Assembly: GCF_025061645.1 (NCBI RefSeq)
Contig: NZ_JANYMP010000002.1
Span: 436,494 to 500,493 of the forward strand
DNA from: Umezawaea endophytica
GTDB taxonomy: Bacteria > Actinomycetota > Actinomycetes > Mycobacteriales > Pseudonocardiaceae
Length of the DNA: 64,000 bases
Reading direction: 5' to 3'
Numbering within the stretch: the first letter of the stretch is position 1; every line of letters starts with the position of its first letter. Under the pieces are notes generated by a model that ran no database searches, was not told where the DNA came from, and saw only the letters and a program-made list of their open reading frames with translations. The position numbers were made by a program, and so were the translations under genes. This document shows positions 27,201 through 35,140 of this stretch, one piece after another.

Positions 27201-28096
27201 CCGAGTGCTCCGGTGAGACCGCGGGCCCGCAGGACGGCGCGTTCCAGCGGGCGGAAGAGGAGGAGTTCGATGCCGATGCCGACGAGGAGGATCAGGAAGA
27301 TCGCGGCGATGACCATCGAGATGTCGTTGAGGGACTGGCCGTTGTGCAGGAACTGCCCGAGGCCGAGACCGAGCTGCGGGGAGGTCGCGATGATCTCCGC
27401 CGCCATCAGCGAGCGCCAGGAGAACGCCCAGCCCTGCTTGAGGCCCGCGAGGTAACCGGGCAGCGCGGCGGGCAGCAGGATGTGCCGCGCCGACGACAGC
27501 TTGCCCGCGCCCAGCGCCTGGCCGACGCGGGGCAGCAGCGGCGGGATCTGGTCGATGCCCGACACCAGGCCGTTGGCGATCGACGGCACGGACCCCATCA
27601 GCACCACGAAGTAGATCGCGGACGGCGTGAGGCCGAACCACAGGATCGCGGCGGGCACCCACGCCACCGACGGCAGGCTCTGCAACCCCGTGAGCAGCGA
27701 GCCGATGGCCGCGCGGACCACCCGCACCTTGGCGATCAGCAACCCCAGCGGGGTCGCGATGATCACCGCGACGAGGAAGCCCAGCACCGCGCGCGAGACC
27801 GACGTCCACAGGATCTCCGCCGCGTCGCCGGACTGCACCGTCGCCCAGATCGTGTCCCACACGGCCGCGGGCGCGGGTAGCTGGAACTCCGGCCAGATCG
27901 CCGAGGCCCACAGCGCCTGCCAGGTGCCGAGCAGCAGGCCGAACGCCACGATCGGCGGCACGGCCGTGTGCAGGAACCGCTGCCACGGCGACTTCCGCCG
28001 GTTCTGCGCGGGAGCGTCGAGCGCGTCCAGGCCCGCGCCGACCGCGGCCAGGCCGCGGTCGGCTTCGAGGGTCTCAGGAGGCTGCGGCGTGGCCAC
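27197..28096 (-). CDS. ABC transporter permease, sulfonate/sulfate-type (SsuC-like)
   Basis: The 299-residue permease has about six membrane helices and the cytoplasmic EAA-type loop (QALGAGKLSSARHILLPAALPGYLAGLK region). It resembles SsuC/TauC of alkanesulfonate importers. It starts with GTG at 28096 inside the end of the ATPase gene (23-base overlap). It forms the transporter with the next two upstream genes. Whether the substrate is sulfate, sulfonate or another sulfur compound cannot be settled. Confidence 0.85.
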   Translation of the reverse strand: MATPQPPETLEADRGLAAVGAGLDALDAPAQNRRKSPWQRFLHTAVPPIVAFGLLLGTWQALWASAIWPEFQLPAPAAVWDTIWATVQSGDAAEILWTSVSRAVLGFLVAVIIATPLGLLIAKVRVVRAAIGSLLTGLQSLPSVAWVPAAILWFGLTPSAIYFVVLMGSVPSIANGLVSGIDQIPPLLPRVGQALGAGKLSSARHILLPAALPGYLAGLKQGWAFSWRSLMAAEIIATSPQLGLGLGQFLHNGQSLNDISMVIAAIFLILLVGIGIELLLFRPLERAVLRARGLTGALG

Positions 28097-28871
28097 TGAT
28101 CACCTCTCGCAGGTGTGCGGTGATCTCCTCGATCGAGTTCGACTCGTCCGCGCCGGTCAGGCCGTCGACGTTCCACTCCCGCACGACCCGGCCGGGTCGG
28201 GACGAGAGCAGCACGACGCGCTGGCCGAGCCGGACGGCTTCGCGGACGTCGTGCGTGACGAACACGATCGCCGTCCCCGTCTCGCGCCACACCCGCACCA
28301 GTTCGGCCTGGAGCACGTCGCGGGTGATCGCGTCGAGCGCGGCGAACGGCTCGTCCATCAGCATCAGACCGGGCGTGCCCGCTTCCGCGCTGCCCAGCGT
28401 CGACGCGAGCGCGCGGGCGAGCGCCACGCGCTGCCGCATGCCGCCGGACAGCTCGTGCGGCCGCTTGCCACCAGCCTCACCGAGGCGCACCAGCGACAGC
28501 AGTTCGCTCGCCTTGGCGCGCCGGGCACCCCTCTTGAGCCCGGCGAGGCGCAGCGGCAGCTCGACGTTGCGCGCGGCCGTCAGCCACGGCATCAGCGCCG
28601 CCTCCTGGAACATCACGGCGGGCCGCGAGGTGGTCAGCGCGATCTCGCCCGAGGTGGGCGCGTCCAGTCCGGCGACGAGGTTCAGCAGCGTGCTCTTGCC
28701 GCAGCCCGACGCGCCCAGCAGGCACACGAACTCCCCCGGAGCGACCCGCAGGTCGACGCCGTCCAGCGCGACGACGGCGCCCGCGCCGTGGCCGAACACC
28801 TTGCGCACGCCCGACAGCGCCACCGCGGCGTTGACGTCGGACGGGGTCGGGGCCTCAAGTGTGGCGGTCAT
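28074..28871 (-). CDS. ABC transporter ATP-binding protein (SsuB-like)
   Basis: The 265-residue ATPase has Walker A GASGCGKSTLL, Q-loop MFQEAALMPW, signature LSGGMRQRVALARAL, Walker B LMLMDEPFAALD and the H-loop VTHDVREA. It powers import of the sulfur source captured by the lipoprotein upstream. ATG at 28871 lies 29 bases downstream of the lipoprotein stop. Confidence 0.92.
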   Translation of the reverse strand: MTATLEAPTPSDVNAAVALSGVRKVFGHGAGAVVALDGVDLRVAPGEFVCLLGASGCGKSTLLNLVAGLDAPTSGEIALTTSRPAVMFQEAALMPWLTAARNVELPLRLAGLKRGARRAKASELLSLVRLGEAGGKRPHELSGGMRQRVALARALASTLGSAEAGTPGLMLMDEPFAALDAITRDVLQAELVRVWRETGTAIVFVTHDVREAVRLGQRVVLLSSRPGRVVREWNVDGLTGADESNSIEEITAHLREVISGHAAAS

Positions 28872-28900
28872 GGTGTGCCTGCCTTCCCTCGGCTGTTCGG

Positions 28901-29989
28901 CTACTTCTTGTCCAGGCCCGCGGTGTCGACGGTGGGCTTGCCCGCCGCGGAGAGCACCTTGTTCAGCAGGGTGAAGTCGGCGAAGCCGGTCACGTCCGCC
29001 GCTTCCTTCGCCACACCGGCCGTCACGGCGTCCTTCGCCAACTGCGGGAAGTGCTTGGCCTGCGGGTCGACCGTCAGCTCGATGTTCTCGAACGCGCGGT
29101 CCAGCACCGGCTCGCCGAGCGCCTTGCTGGTCAGCTTCTTCAGCGACTCGTTGACCGCGGTCTTCGCCTCGGCCTTGTTGTTCACGGCCCAGTCGATCGC
29201 GGCGACCTCACCCTTGAGCAGCGCCTCCACAGTCTGCGGGTGCTCCTTGAGGAACTGGGTGCGCACGATGATCACGGTGGTGGGGAATTTGCCCTGGTCC
29301 CACAGCGTCTTCTCGTCCACCAGCACCTTGGCGCCCGCGTCGATCACCAGCCGGGACGACCACGGCTCCGGCGCCCACGCGCCCTGGATGCCGCCCTGCT
29401 TGAACAGGTCCAGGCTCGCCGCGTTCTCCGTGTTGGTCACGTTGACCTGGTCCGGCGCGCTGCCGACGGCGAACTTCTGGTCCACCAGCCACTTCTTGAA
29501 CGACACGTCCTGCGTGTTGGCCAACTGCGGCGTGCTGATGGTCTTGCCCTTGAGGTCCGCCGCGGAGTTGATGTCCGACTTCACCACGAGCTGCGCGCCG
29601 CCAGAGGTCGCGCCCGCGACCAGCCGCACGGCCTCGCCCTTGGACTTCGCGTAGGCGTTGATCGCCGGGCCGGAACCGATGAACGCCACGTCGAGCGACC
29701 CGCCCAGCAGCGCGTTGACCTCGTCGGGGCCCGCGTTGAACGTCTGCGTCGTCAGCTTGGTGGAGCCCAGTTCCTTGGCGAACAGGCCCTTGTCGACGCC
29801 GATCAGGGCGGCGGCGTGCGTGACGTTCGGGAAGTAGCCCAACCGCACCTCGGCGGCGGGACCCTTGTCGTCGGACGCGGCCGGGGCCGCTGAGGTGTCG
29901 TCGCCGCCCGCCCGTGAGCACCCGGCGAGCGTGGCGAAGGTCGTGAGGACGGCGAGGGACGTGGCGAGGATTCTGCGGTTGCTGCTCAC
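28901..29989 (-). CDS. substrate-binding lipoprotein of a sulfur-compound ABC transporter (SsuA-like)
   Basis: The 362-residue lipoprotein has the lipobox LAGC (Cys24) and a linker. The mature domain begins EVRLGYFPNVTHAAALIG, typical of SsuA/TauA/NMT1-type binding proteins. It presents the sulfur compound, probably an alkanesulfonate or related anion, to the permease. It lies directly downstream of cysN in one operon with sulfite reduction genes. The ligand is inferred from context. Confidence 0.85.
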   Translation of the reverse strand: MSSNRRILATSLAVLTTFATLAGCSRAGGDDTSAAPAASDDKGPAAEVRLGYFPNVTHAAALIGVDKGLFAKELGSTKLTTQTFNAGPDEVNALLGGSLDVAFIGSGPAINAYAKSKGEAVRLVAGATSGGAQLVVKSDINSAADLKGKTISTPQLANTQDVSFKKWLVDQKFAVGSAPDQVNVTNTENAASLDLFKQGGIQGAWAPEPWSSRLVIDAGAKVLVDEKTLWDQGKFPTTVIIVRTQFLKEHPQTVEALLKGEVAAIDWAVNNKAEAKTAVNESLKKLTSKALGEPVLDRAFENIELTVDPQAKHFPQLAKDAVTAGVAKEAADVTGFADFTLLNKVLSAAGKPTVDTAGLDKK

Positions 29990-30015
29990 GGCTGCGGGGA
30001 CCTTTCGGGGAATGT

Positions 30016-31362
30016 TCAGGGGCCGGGGGAGACGAGGGCGTGGTCGTCGGTGAGGGGGGCGGTGCTCCCGCCCTCGGTACAGCTATCCACGCCGTCCAGC
30101 ACCGGGAGGCCCGCGCCCACGAGGCCCGCGGCGAGCGTTCCGCCGTCGGCCGCGTCGATCACCAGGAACGCGCCGGTGCGCCTGCTGCTGTAGTACCCGT
30201 CCACCGGGAGCGGCTCCGCCGTGCGGATCGCGACCCGGCCGATCTCGTTGAGCCCCAACGAGGAAGGACTGTCCACACTGGCCAGTCGCTGCTCGTCGAA
30301 GCGCGCGCGCAGTTCCGTGACGATCGCCTGCACGGTGCGGGCGCCGTGCTTGACCAGCACGCGGGCGCCCGGCGTGAGCGGCTTCTCCGACAGCCAGCAC
30401 AGGGTGGCGTCGAACTCGTCGGTGACCTGCGGGGGAGTGCCCGCCGCGGCGATCAGGTCGCCGCGGGAGATGTCCAGGTCGTCGGCCAGCAGCAGCGTCA
30501 CGGACTGGCCCGCCGCCGCTTCGTCGAGCGGCCCGTCGTAGGTGTCGATCTTCTCGACGGTGCTGCGGAGCCCGGCGGGCAGGACGACGACCTCGTCGCC
30601 CACCTTGACCGTGCCCGACGCCACCAGGCCCGCGTAACCCCGGTAGTCCAGGTGTTCCGGCGTGCGCGGCCGGATCACGTACTGGACCGGGAAGCGGAAG
30701 ACCGCGTCGTGCGGGTCGGCCTCGACGGGGACGCTCTCCAGGTGCTCCAACAACGTCGGACCGGAGTACCAGGGGGTGTTCGCCGAGTGCTCGACGACGT
30801 TGTCGCCCGCGAGGGCCGACACCGGGATGTGCACCACCGCGTCCGGGCTGTAGCCCAGCGCTGTCGCGTGCGCGGTGAACTCCTTGGAGATGCGGGCGAA
30901 CGTGGTCTCGTCGAAGTCGACCAGGTCGATCTTGTTGACGGCCAGCACGAGCTGCGGCACGCCCAGCAGCGCCAGCACGGCCGCGTGCCGACGGGTCTGC
31001 TCGATGACGCCCTTGCGCGCGTCGACCAGCAGGATCGCCAGTTGCGCGGTGGACGCGCCGGTCACCGTGTTGCGGGTGTACTGCACGTGGCCGGGGGTGT
31101 CAGCGAGCACGAACGAGCGCTTGTCGGTGGCGAAGTACCGGTACGCCACGTCGATCGTGATGCCCTGCTCGCGCTCCGAGCGCAGGCCGTCCACGAGCAG
31201 CGAGAGGTCCGGGGTGGTCAGGCCGCGGTCGGCGCTCGCGCGGTGCACGGCGTCGAGCGTGTCGGCCAGCACCGACTTGGTGTCGTAGAGCAGACGCCCG
31301 ACCAGCGTGGACTTCCCGTCGTCCACGCTGCCCGCCGTCGCCAGCCTCAACAGGTCGCTCAT
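30016..31362 (-). CDS. cysN: sulfate adenylyltransferase large subunit
   Basis: The 448-residue GTPase subunit of ATP sulfurylase has G1 AGSVDDGKSTLVGRLL, G3 DTPGHVQYTRN and G4 AVNKIDLVDFD. It couples GTP hydrolysis to making adenosine 5'-phosphosulfate (APS) from sulfate and ATP. No CysC (APS kinase) domain is fused, and none is encoded nearby, which fits an APS-type reductase. Its ATG directly abuts the cysD stop. Confidence 0.95.
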   Translation of the reverse strand: MSDLLRLATAGSVDDGKSTLVGRLLYDTKSVLADTLDAVHRASADRGLTTPDLSLLVDGLRSEREQGITIDVAYRYFATDKRSFVLADTPGHVQYTRNTVTGASTAQLAILLVDARKGVIEQTRRHAAVLALLGVPQLVLAVNKIDLVDFDETTFARISKEFTAHATALGYSPDAVVHIPVSALAGDNVVEHSANTPWYSGPTLLEHLESVPVEADPHDAVFRFPVQYVIRPRTPEHLDYRGYAGLVASGTVKVGDEVVVLPAGLRSTVEKIDTYDGPLDEAAAGQSVTLLLADDLDISRGDLIAAAGTPPQVTDEFDATLCWLSEKPLTPGARVLVKHGARTVQAIVTELRARFDEQRLASVDSPSSLGLNEIGRVAIRTAEPLPVDGYYSSRRTGAFLVIDAADGGTLAAGLVGAGLPVLDGVDSCTEGGSTAPLTDDHALVSPGP

Positions 31363-32301
31363 TTAGAAGTAGCCCTCCCGCTTGCGGTCTTCCATGGCTG
31401 CTTCGGACAAGCGGTCGTCGGCCCGCGTGGCGCCGCGCTCGGTCAGCCGCGACGCGGCCACCTCGGCGATGACCTCGCGGATGTCGGACGCCTCGGACTC
31501 CACCGCGCCGGTGCACGAGCCGTCGCCGACCGTGCGGTAGCGGATCGTCTTGTGCAGCACGGTCTCCTCGGGCCGGGGACCGCCCCACGGGCCTTCGGTC
31601 AGCCACATGCCGTCGCGCAGGTACACGTCGCGCTGGTGCGAGTAGTAGATCGACGGCAGCTCGATGCCCTCGCGCTCGATGTAGTTCCACACGTCGAGCT
31701 CGGTCCAGTTGGACAGCGGGAAGACCCGCACGTGCTCGCCCGCGCGGTGCCGACCGTTGTAGAGGTTCCACAGCTCGGGGCGCTGGCGGCGCGGCTCCCA
31801 CTGACCGAAGCTGTTGCGCAGGCTGAAGATGCGCTCCTTCGCCCGTGCCCGCTCCTCGTCGCGCCGACCGCCGCCGAAGACCGCGTCGTACTTGTGCGAG
31901 GTGATCGAGTCCAGCAGCGGCACCGTCTGCAACGGGTTGCGCGTGCCGTCCGGGCGCTCTTCGAGACGCCCGTCGTCGATCCAGTCCTGGACCTTCGCCA
32001 CTTCGAGCCGCAACCCGTGCTGGGCCACGACCTGGTCCCGGAACTCGATGACCTCGTCGAAGTTGTGCCCGGTGTCGACGTGCAGCAGCGGGAACGGCAC
32101 CGGCGCGGGCCAGAACGCCTTGATCGCCAGGTGTACGAGCAGCGTGGAGTCCTTGCCGCCGGAGAACAGGATCACCGGTCGGTCGAACTCGCCCGCCACC
32201 TCGCGGAAGATGTGGATCGCCTCGGATTCAAGGCGGTCCAGGGTCGTCTGAGGAGTCGGCACCGTGTCTACGCTCGATCCTGCAAGCAGATCTTCGTTCA
32301 T
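31363..32301 (-). CDS. cysD: sulfate adenylyltransferase small subunit
   Basis: The 312-residue PP-loop enzyme has FSGGKDSTLLVHLAIKAF (the SGGxDS motif). The family features HVDTGHNFDEVIEFRD and GGGRRDEERARAKERIFS follow, ending in DRKREGYF, the usual CysD tail. It adenylates sulfate to APS with CysN. ATG at 32301 overlaps the cysH stop (ATGA) and is preferred over an in-frame ATG 15 bases upstream. Confidence 0.95.
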   Translation of the reverse strand: MNEDLLAGSSVDTVPTPQTTLDRLESEAIHIFREVAGEFDRPVILFSGGKDSTLLVHLAIKAFWPAPVPFPLLHVDTGHNFDEVIEFRDQVVAQHGLRLEVAKVQDWIDDGRLEERPDGTRNPLQTVPLLDSITSHKYDAVFGGGRRDEERARAKERIFSLRNSFGQWEPRRQRPELWNLYNGRHRAGEHVRVFPLSNWTELDVWNYIEREGIELPSIYYSHQRDVYLRDGMWLTEGPWGGPRPEETVLHKTIRYRTVGDGSCTGAVESEASDIREVIAEVAASRLTERGATRADDRLSEAAMEDRKREGYF

Positions 32302-32999
32302 CCGTGGAGCCCGCATTCCGTCTTGGACTGCCCGGCCCACCGACCGCTGCGGGCGTCCTGGCCCGGCAGCGGCTTCGCGGTGCACGGCGCGCAGCCGATG
32401 GAGGGATAACCGGCCTGCACCAAGGGGTTCTCCAGGATCCCGTGCTCGGCGATGTAGGCGTTGAACTCGTCGTCGGTCCACGGCGCGATCGGGTTGACCT
32501 TCACCAGCCCGTTGCGCTCGTCCCACTGCACGATCGGCGTGGTCGCCCGCGTCGGCGCGTCCACCCGGCGAACGCCGGTGACCCACGCGTCGTACTGGGA
32601 CAGCGTCCGCTGGAGCGGCACGACCTTGCGCAGCGCGCAGCACCGGCCGGGGTCGGTTTTGTTCAGCAGGCCGAACTCGGCCTCCTGGTCGGCCACCGAC
32701 TGCTCGGCGGCGGCGTTGACGATGTGCACGTCCGGGTAGACCAGGTCCACCGCGTCACGGGTGCCGATGGTCTCGGCGAAGTGGTAGCCGGTCTCCAGGA
32801 AGAGCACGTCGATGTCCGGCTTCGCCTTCACGGCGAGGTCGACCAGGACGGCGTCCTGCATGTTGGAGGCGACGATCCAGCTCTCGCCGAACGTCCGCGC
32901 GGTCCACTCCAGCGCCTCCGCGGCGGTGGCGTCGGCCAGTTCGACCGACGCGGCCTCCGCGATCACCCTCAACTCCTCGGTCCGAGTGGTCGTGGTCAT
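32298..32999 (-). CDS. cysH: adenylyl-sulfate reductase, 4Fe-4S type
   Basis: The 233-residue reductase has SNMQDAVLVDLAVK, FLETGYHFAET and the two cysteine pairs that bind a 4Fe-4S cluster, CC in PGRCCALRKVVPL and CAPC in SIGCAPCTAK. The catalytic Cys sits in the C-terminal ECGLHG. The cluster ligands indicate direct reduction of APS to sulfite, not of PAPS. ATG at 32999 has a strong AGGAGGTGAAG site that lies inside the end of the preceding small gene, whose stop it overlaps. Confidence 0.95.
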   Translation of the reverse strand: MTTTTRTEELRVIAEAASVELADATAAEALEWTARTFGESWIVASNMQDAVLVDLAVKAKPDIDVLFLETGYHFAETIGTRDAVDLVYPDVHIVNAAAEQSVADQEAEFGLLNKTDPGRCCALRKVVPLQRTLSQYDAWVTGVRRVDAPTRATTPIVQWDERNGLVKVNPIAPWTDDEFNAYIAEHGILENPLVQAGYPSIGCAPCTAKPLPGQDARSGRWAGQSKTECGLHG

Positions 33000-33160
33000 C
33001 GCTTCACCTCCTGAGGAAGATGCAGTCCAACGAACTTCACCGTGAAAACACGACGGCAGCCGGTGCACAGCCAGGCCGCGTGGGGCTCCTCCTCGGGACG
33101 CAGGTCCTCGTCACCGCAGTAGGGGCAGTAGAAGGGCGTGGCCCTTTCCGTGGCACTCAC
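32996..33160 (-). CDS. 54-residue zinc-ribbon protein in the sulfur operon
   Basis: This gene is easy to miss. It reads GTG at 33160 to TGA at 32996 and overlaps the sulfite reductase stop and the cysH start by four bases each. The product has YCPYCGDED near residue 11 and LCTGCRRVF near residue 31, two CxxC pairs spaced like a rubredoxin-type zinc ribbon. It ends FVGLHLPQEVKR. I recall an unnamed small gene in the same place in Streptomyces. Its role is unknown, and metal or electron-transfer help to sulfite or APS reduction is a guess. Confidence 0.85.
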   Translation of the reverse strand: MSATERATPFYCPYCGDEDLRPEEEPHAAWLCTGCRRVFTVKFVGLHLPQEVKR

Positions 33161-34842
33161 TTCAGGTCACCCTCTTCGGCGCGCAGGACCCACTGGGCGA
33201 ACCGCTCGCCCTCGGTGCGCTGCGCCACGTAGTGCCGCACGACCCGCTCGACGTAGTCGGACAGCTCGGCGGCGGTCACCTTGTGCCCGCGCACCTTGCG
33301 GCCGAAGCCCGCGTCCAGCCCGAGGCCGCCGCCGAGGTGCACCTGGAAGCCCTCGACCTGGTAGCCGTCGGCGTCCGTCACGATCTGGCCCTTGAGCCCG
33401 ATGTCGGCGGTCTGGATGCGGGCGCACGAGTTGGGGCAGCCGTTGATGTGGATGCTGACCGGCGCGTCGATGTCGCCGACGACGTCCGCCAGCTTCTTCT
33501 CCAGCGTGCTGACCAGGTCGACCGCGCGGGCCTTGGTCTCCACGATCGCGAGCTTGCAGAACTCGATGCCGGTGCAGGCCATCACGCCGCGCCGCCACGG
33601 CGACGGCTCGGTCTGGAGCCCCAGCTTCGCCAGGTCGCCTTGCAGCGCGGGCACGTCCGCCTCGGCCACGTCCAGCACGACGAGCTTCTGCTGCGGCGTC
33701 AGGCGAACCCGACCGGAACCCGCGCGCTCGACGGCTTTGGAGACCTCGACGAGCGTCGACCCGGACACCCGGCCCGCGATCGGCGCCGCGCCGACGTAGA
33801 ACAGGCCGTCCCGCTGCCGGTGCACGCCGATGTGGTCGCGCGGCTGCGCGGGCACCTCCGGCGCGGGGCCGTCGATCAGCGTCCGCTTGAGGTACTCGGT
33901 TTCGAGGACTTCCCGGAACTTCTCCGGCCCCCAGTCCGCCACCAGGAACTTGATCCGCGCGCGGTGCCGCAGACGCCGGTAGCCGTAGTCGCGGAACACG
34001 CTGATCACCCCGGCCCACACGTCCGGCACCTCGTCGCGGGGCACCCACGCGCCGAGCCGCTTGCCGATCATCGGGTTGGTGGACAGGCCGCCGCCGACCC
34101 ACAGGTCGAAGCCGGGGCCGTGCTCGGGGTGCTCCACGCCGACGAACGCGATGTCGTGGATCTCGTGCGCCACGTCCGGGAGCCCGGAGATGGCGGTCTT
34201 GAACTTGCGCGGCAGGTTCGAGTACGCCGGGTCGCCGATGTAGCGCTCCAGGATCACGTCGATCGCCGGGCTGCCGTCGACGACCTCGTCCACGGCGATG
34301 CCCGCGACCGGGGAACCGAGGACCACGCGGGGGCTGTCCCCGCAGGCCTCCATCGTGGTCAGACCCACGCCTTCCAGCTTCTGCCAGATCGCGGGGACGT
34401 CCTCGATGCGGATCCAGTGGTACTGGATGTTCTGCCGGTCGGTGATGTCGGCCGTGTCGCGCGCGTAGGTCTGCGAGACCTCGCCGAGCACCCGGAGCTG
34501 CTCGGTGGTCAGCCGACCGCCGTCGGAGCGCACCCGGAGCATGAAGAACTCGTCGTCCAGCTCCTCCGGTTCCAACGTGGCCGTCCGGCCGCCGTCGATA
34601 CCGGGCTTGCGCTGCGTGTAGAGGCCGTACCAGCGGAAACGGCCCCGGAGGTCGGCCGGGTCGATGGAGGCGAAACCGCCGTGCGCGTAGATGTTCTCGA
34701 TCCGCGCGCGGACGTTGAGCGGGTTGTCGTCCTTCTTGCTGCGCTCGTTGGGGTTGAGCGGTTCGCGGTAGCCGAGCGCCCACTGCCCCTCACCACGGCG
34801 TTGCTTGGTGCCGCGTTGAGACGTCGTAGTCGGGGGGACCAT
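33157..34842 (-). CDS. ferredoxin-dependent sulfite reductase
   Basis: The 561-residue enzyme is built of two nitrite/sulfite reductase repeats. The siroheme/4Fe-4S cysteines are visible in VMACTGIEFCKLA and NGCPNSCARIQ. The Arg/Lys-rich substrate region and YGLYTQRKPGIDG are kept, as in the actinobacterial sulfite reductases called SirA in mycobacteria. It reduces sulfite to sulfide in the cytoplasm. ATG at 34842 has GGAGGACGACG directly upstream. It is the first full gene of the sulfur operon, behind a leader peptide. Confidence 0.95.
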   Translation of the reverse strand: MVPPTTTSQRGTKQRRGEGQWALGYREPLNPNERSKKDDNPLNVRARIENIYAHGGFASIDPADLRGRFRWYGLYTQRKPGIDGGRTATLEPEELDDEFFMLRVRSDGGRLTTEQLRVLGEVSQTYARDTADITDRQNIQYHWIRIEDVPAIWQKLEGVGLTTMEACGDSPRVVLGSPVAGIAVDEVVDGSPAIDVILERYIGDPAYSNLPRKFKTAISGLPDVAHEIHDIAFVGVEHPEHGPGFDLWVGGGLSTNPMIGKRLGAWVPRDEVPDVWAGVISVFRDYGYRRLRHRARIKFLVADWGPEKFREVLETEYLKRTLIDGPAPEVPAQPRDHIGVHRQRDGLFYVGAAPIAGRVSGSTLVEVSKAVERAGSGRVRLTPQQKLVVLDVAEADVPALQGDLAKLGLQTEPSPWRRGVMACTGIEFCKLAIVETKARAVDLVSTLEKKLADVVGDIDAPVSIHINGCPNSCARIQTADIGLKGQIVTDADGYQVEGFQVHLGGGLGLDAGFGRKVRGHKVTAAELSDYVERVVRHYVAQRTEGERFAQWVLRAEEGDLK

Positions 34843-34960
34843 CGTCGTCCTCCGGGGTTTCGGGGCGCTGGGCGCGCGCAGCCGAGTCCCGGTGGAGCCG
34901 TGGTGGGGGTCTCGTCAGCGCACCCGGCGCCGACGGGAACAAGTCAATAGCAGGCGCGGG

Positions 34961-35047
34961 CTATGCCGAAGGACGGCACAACGCGCTGGAGACACGACGG
35001 AAGTCGACGTGGCGGCGTACCACCAGGCGGACTCCGGTCGAGGTCAT
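34961..35047 (-). CDS. 28-residue leader peptide of the sulfur operon
   Basis: An ATG at 35047 opens a 28-codon frame whose product contains RRHVDFRRVSSALCR and stops at 34961, 118 bases before the sulfite reductase start. This Arg-Arg-His-Val-Asp...Ser-Ser-Ala-Leu-Cys-Arg pattern recurs in actinobacterial putative leader peptides ahead of sulfur genes. Translation past the Cys codon may sense cysteine supply and control read-through. The peptide is recognised by pattern, and the mechanism is inferred. Confidence 0.8.
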   Translation of the reverse strand: MTSTGVRLVVRRHVDFRRVSSALCRPSA

Positions 35048-35140
35048 GGCTTGAGAGTGCCACCTGTCCACCCCGTGGTCCACAGCCAACCGAATGATGG
35101 GACGGCGTTCGAACCTGTGTTAAGTGGGAGACTGGACCCC

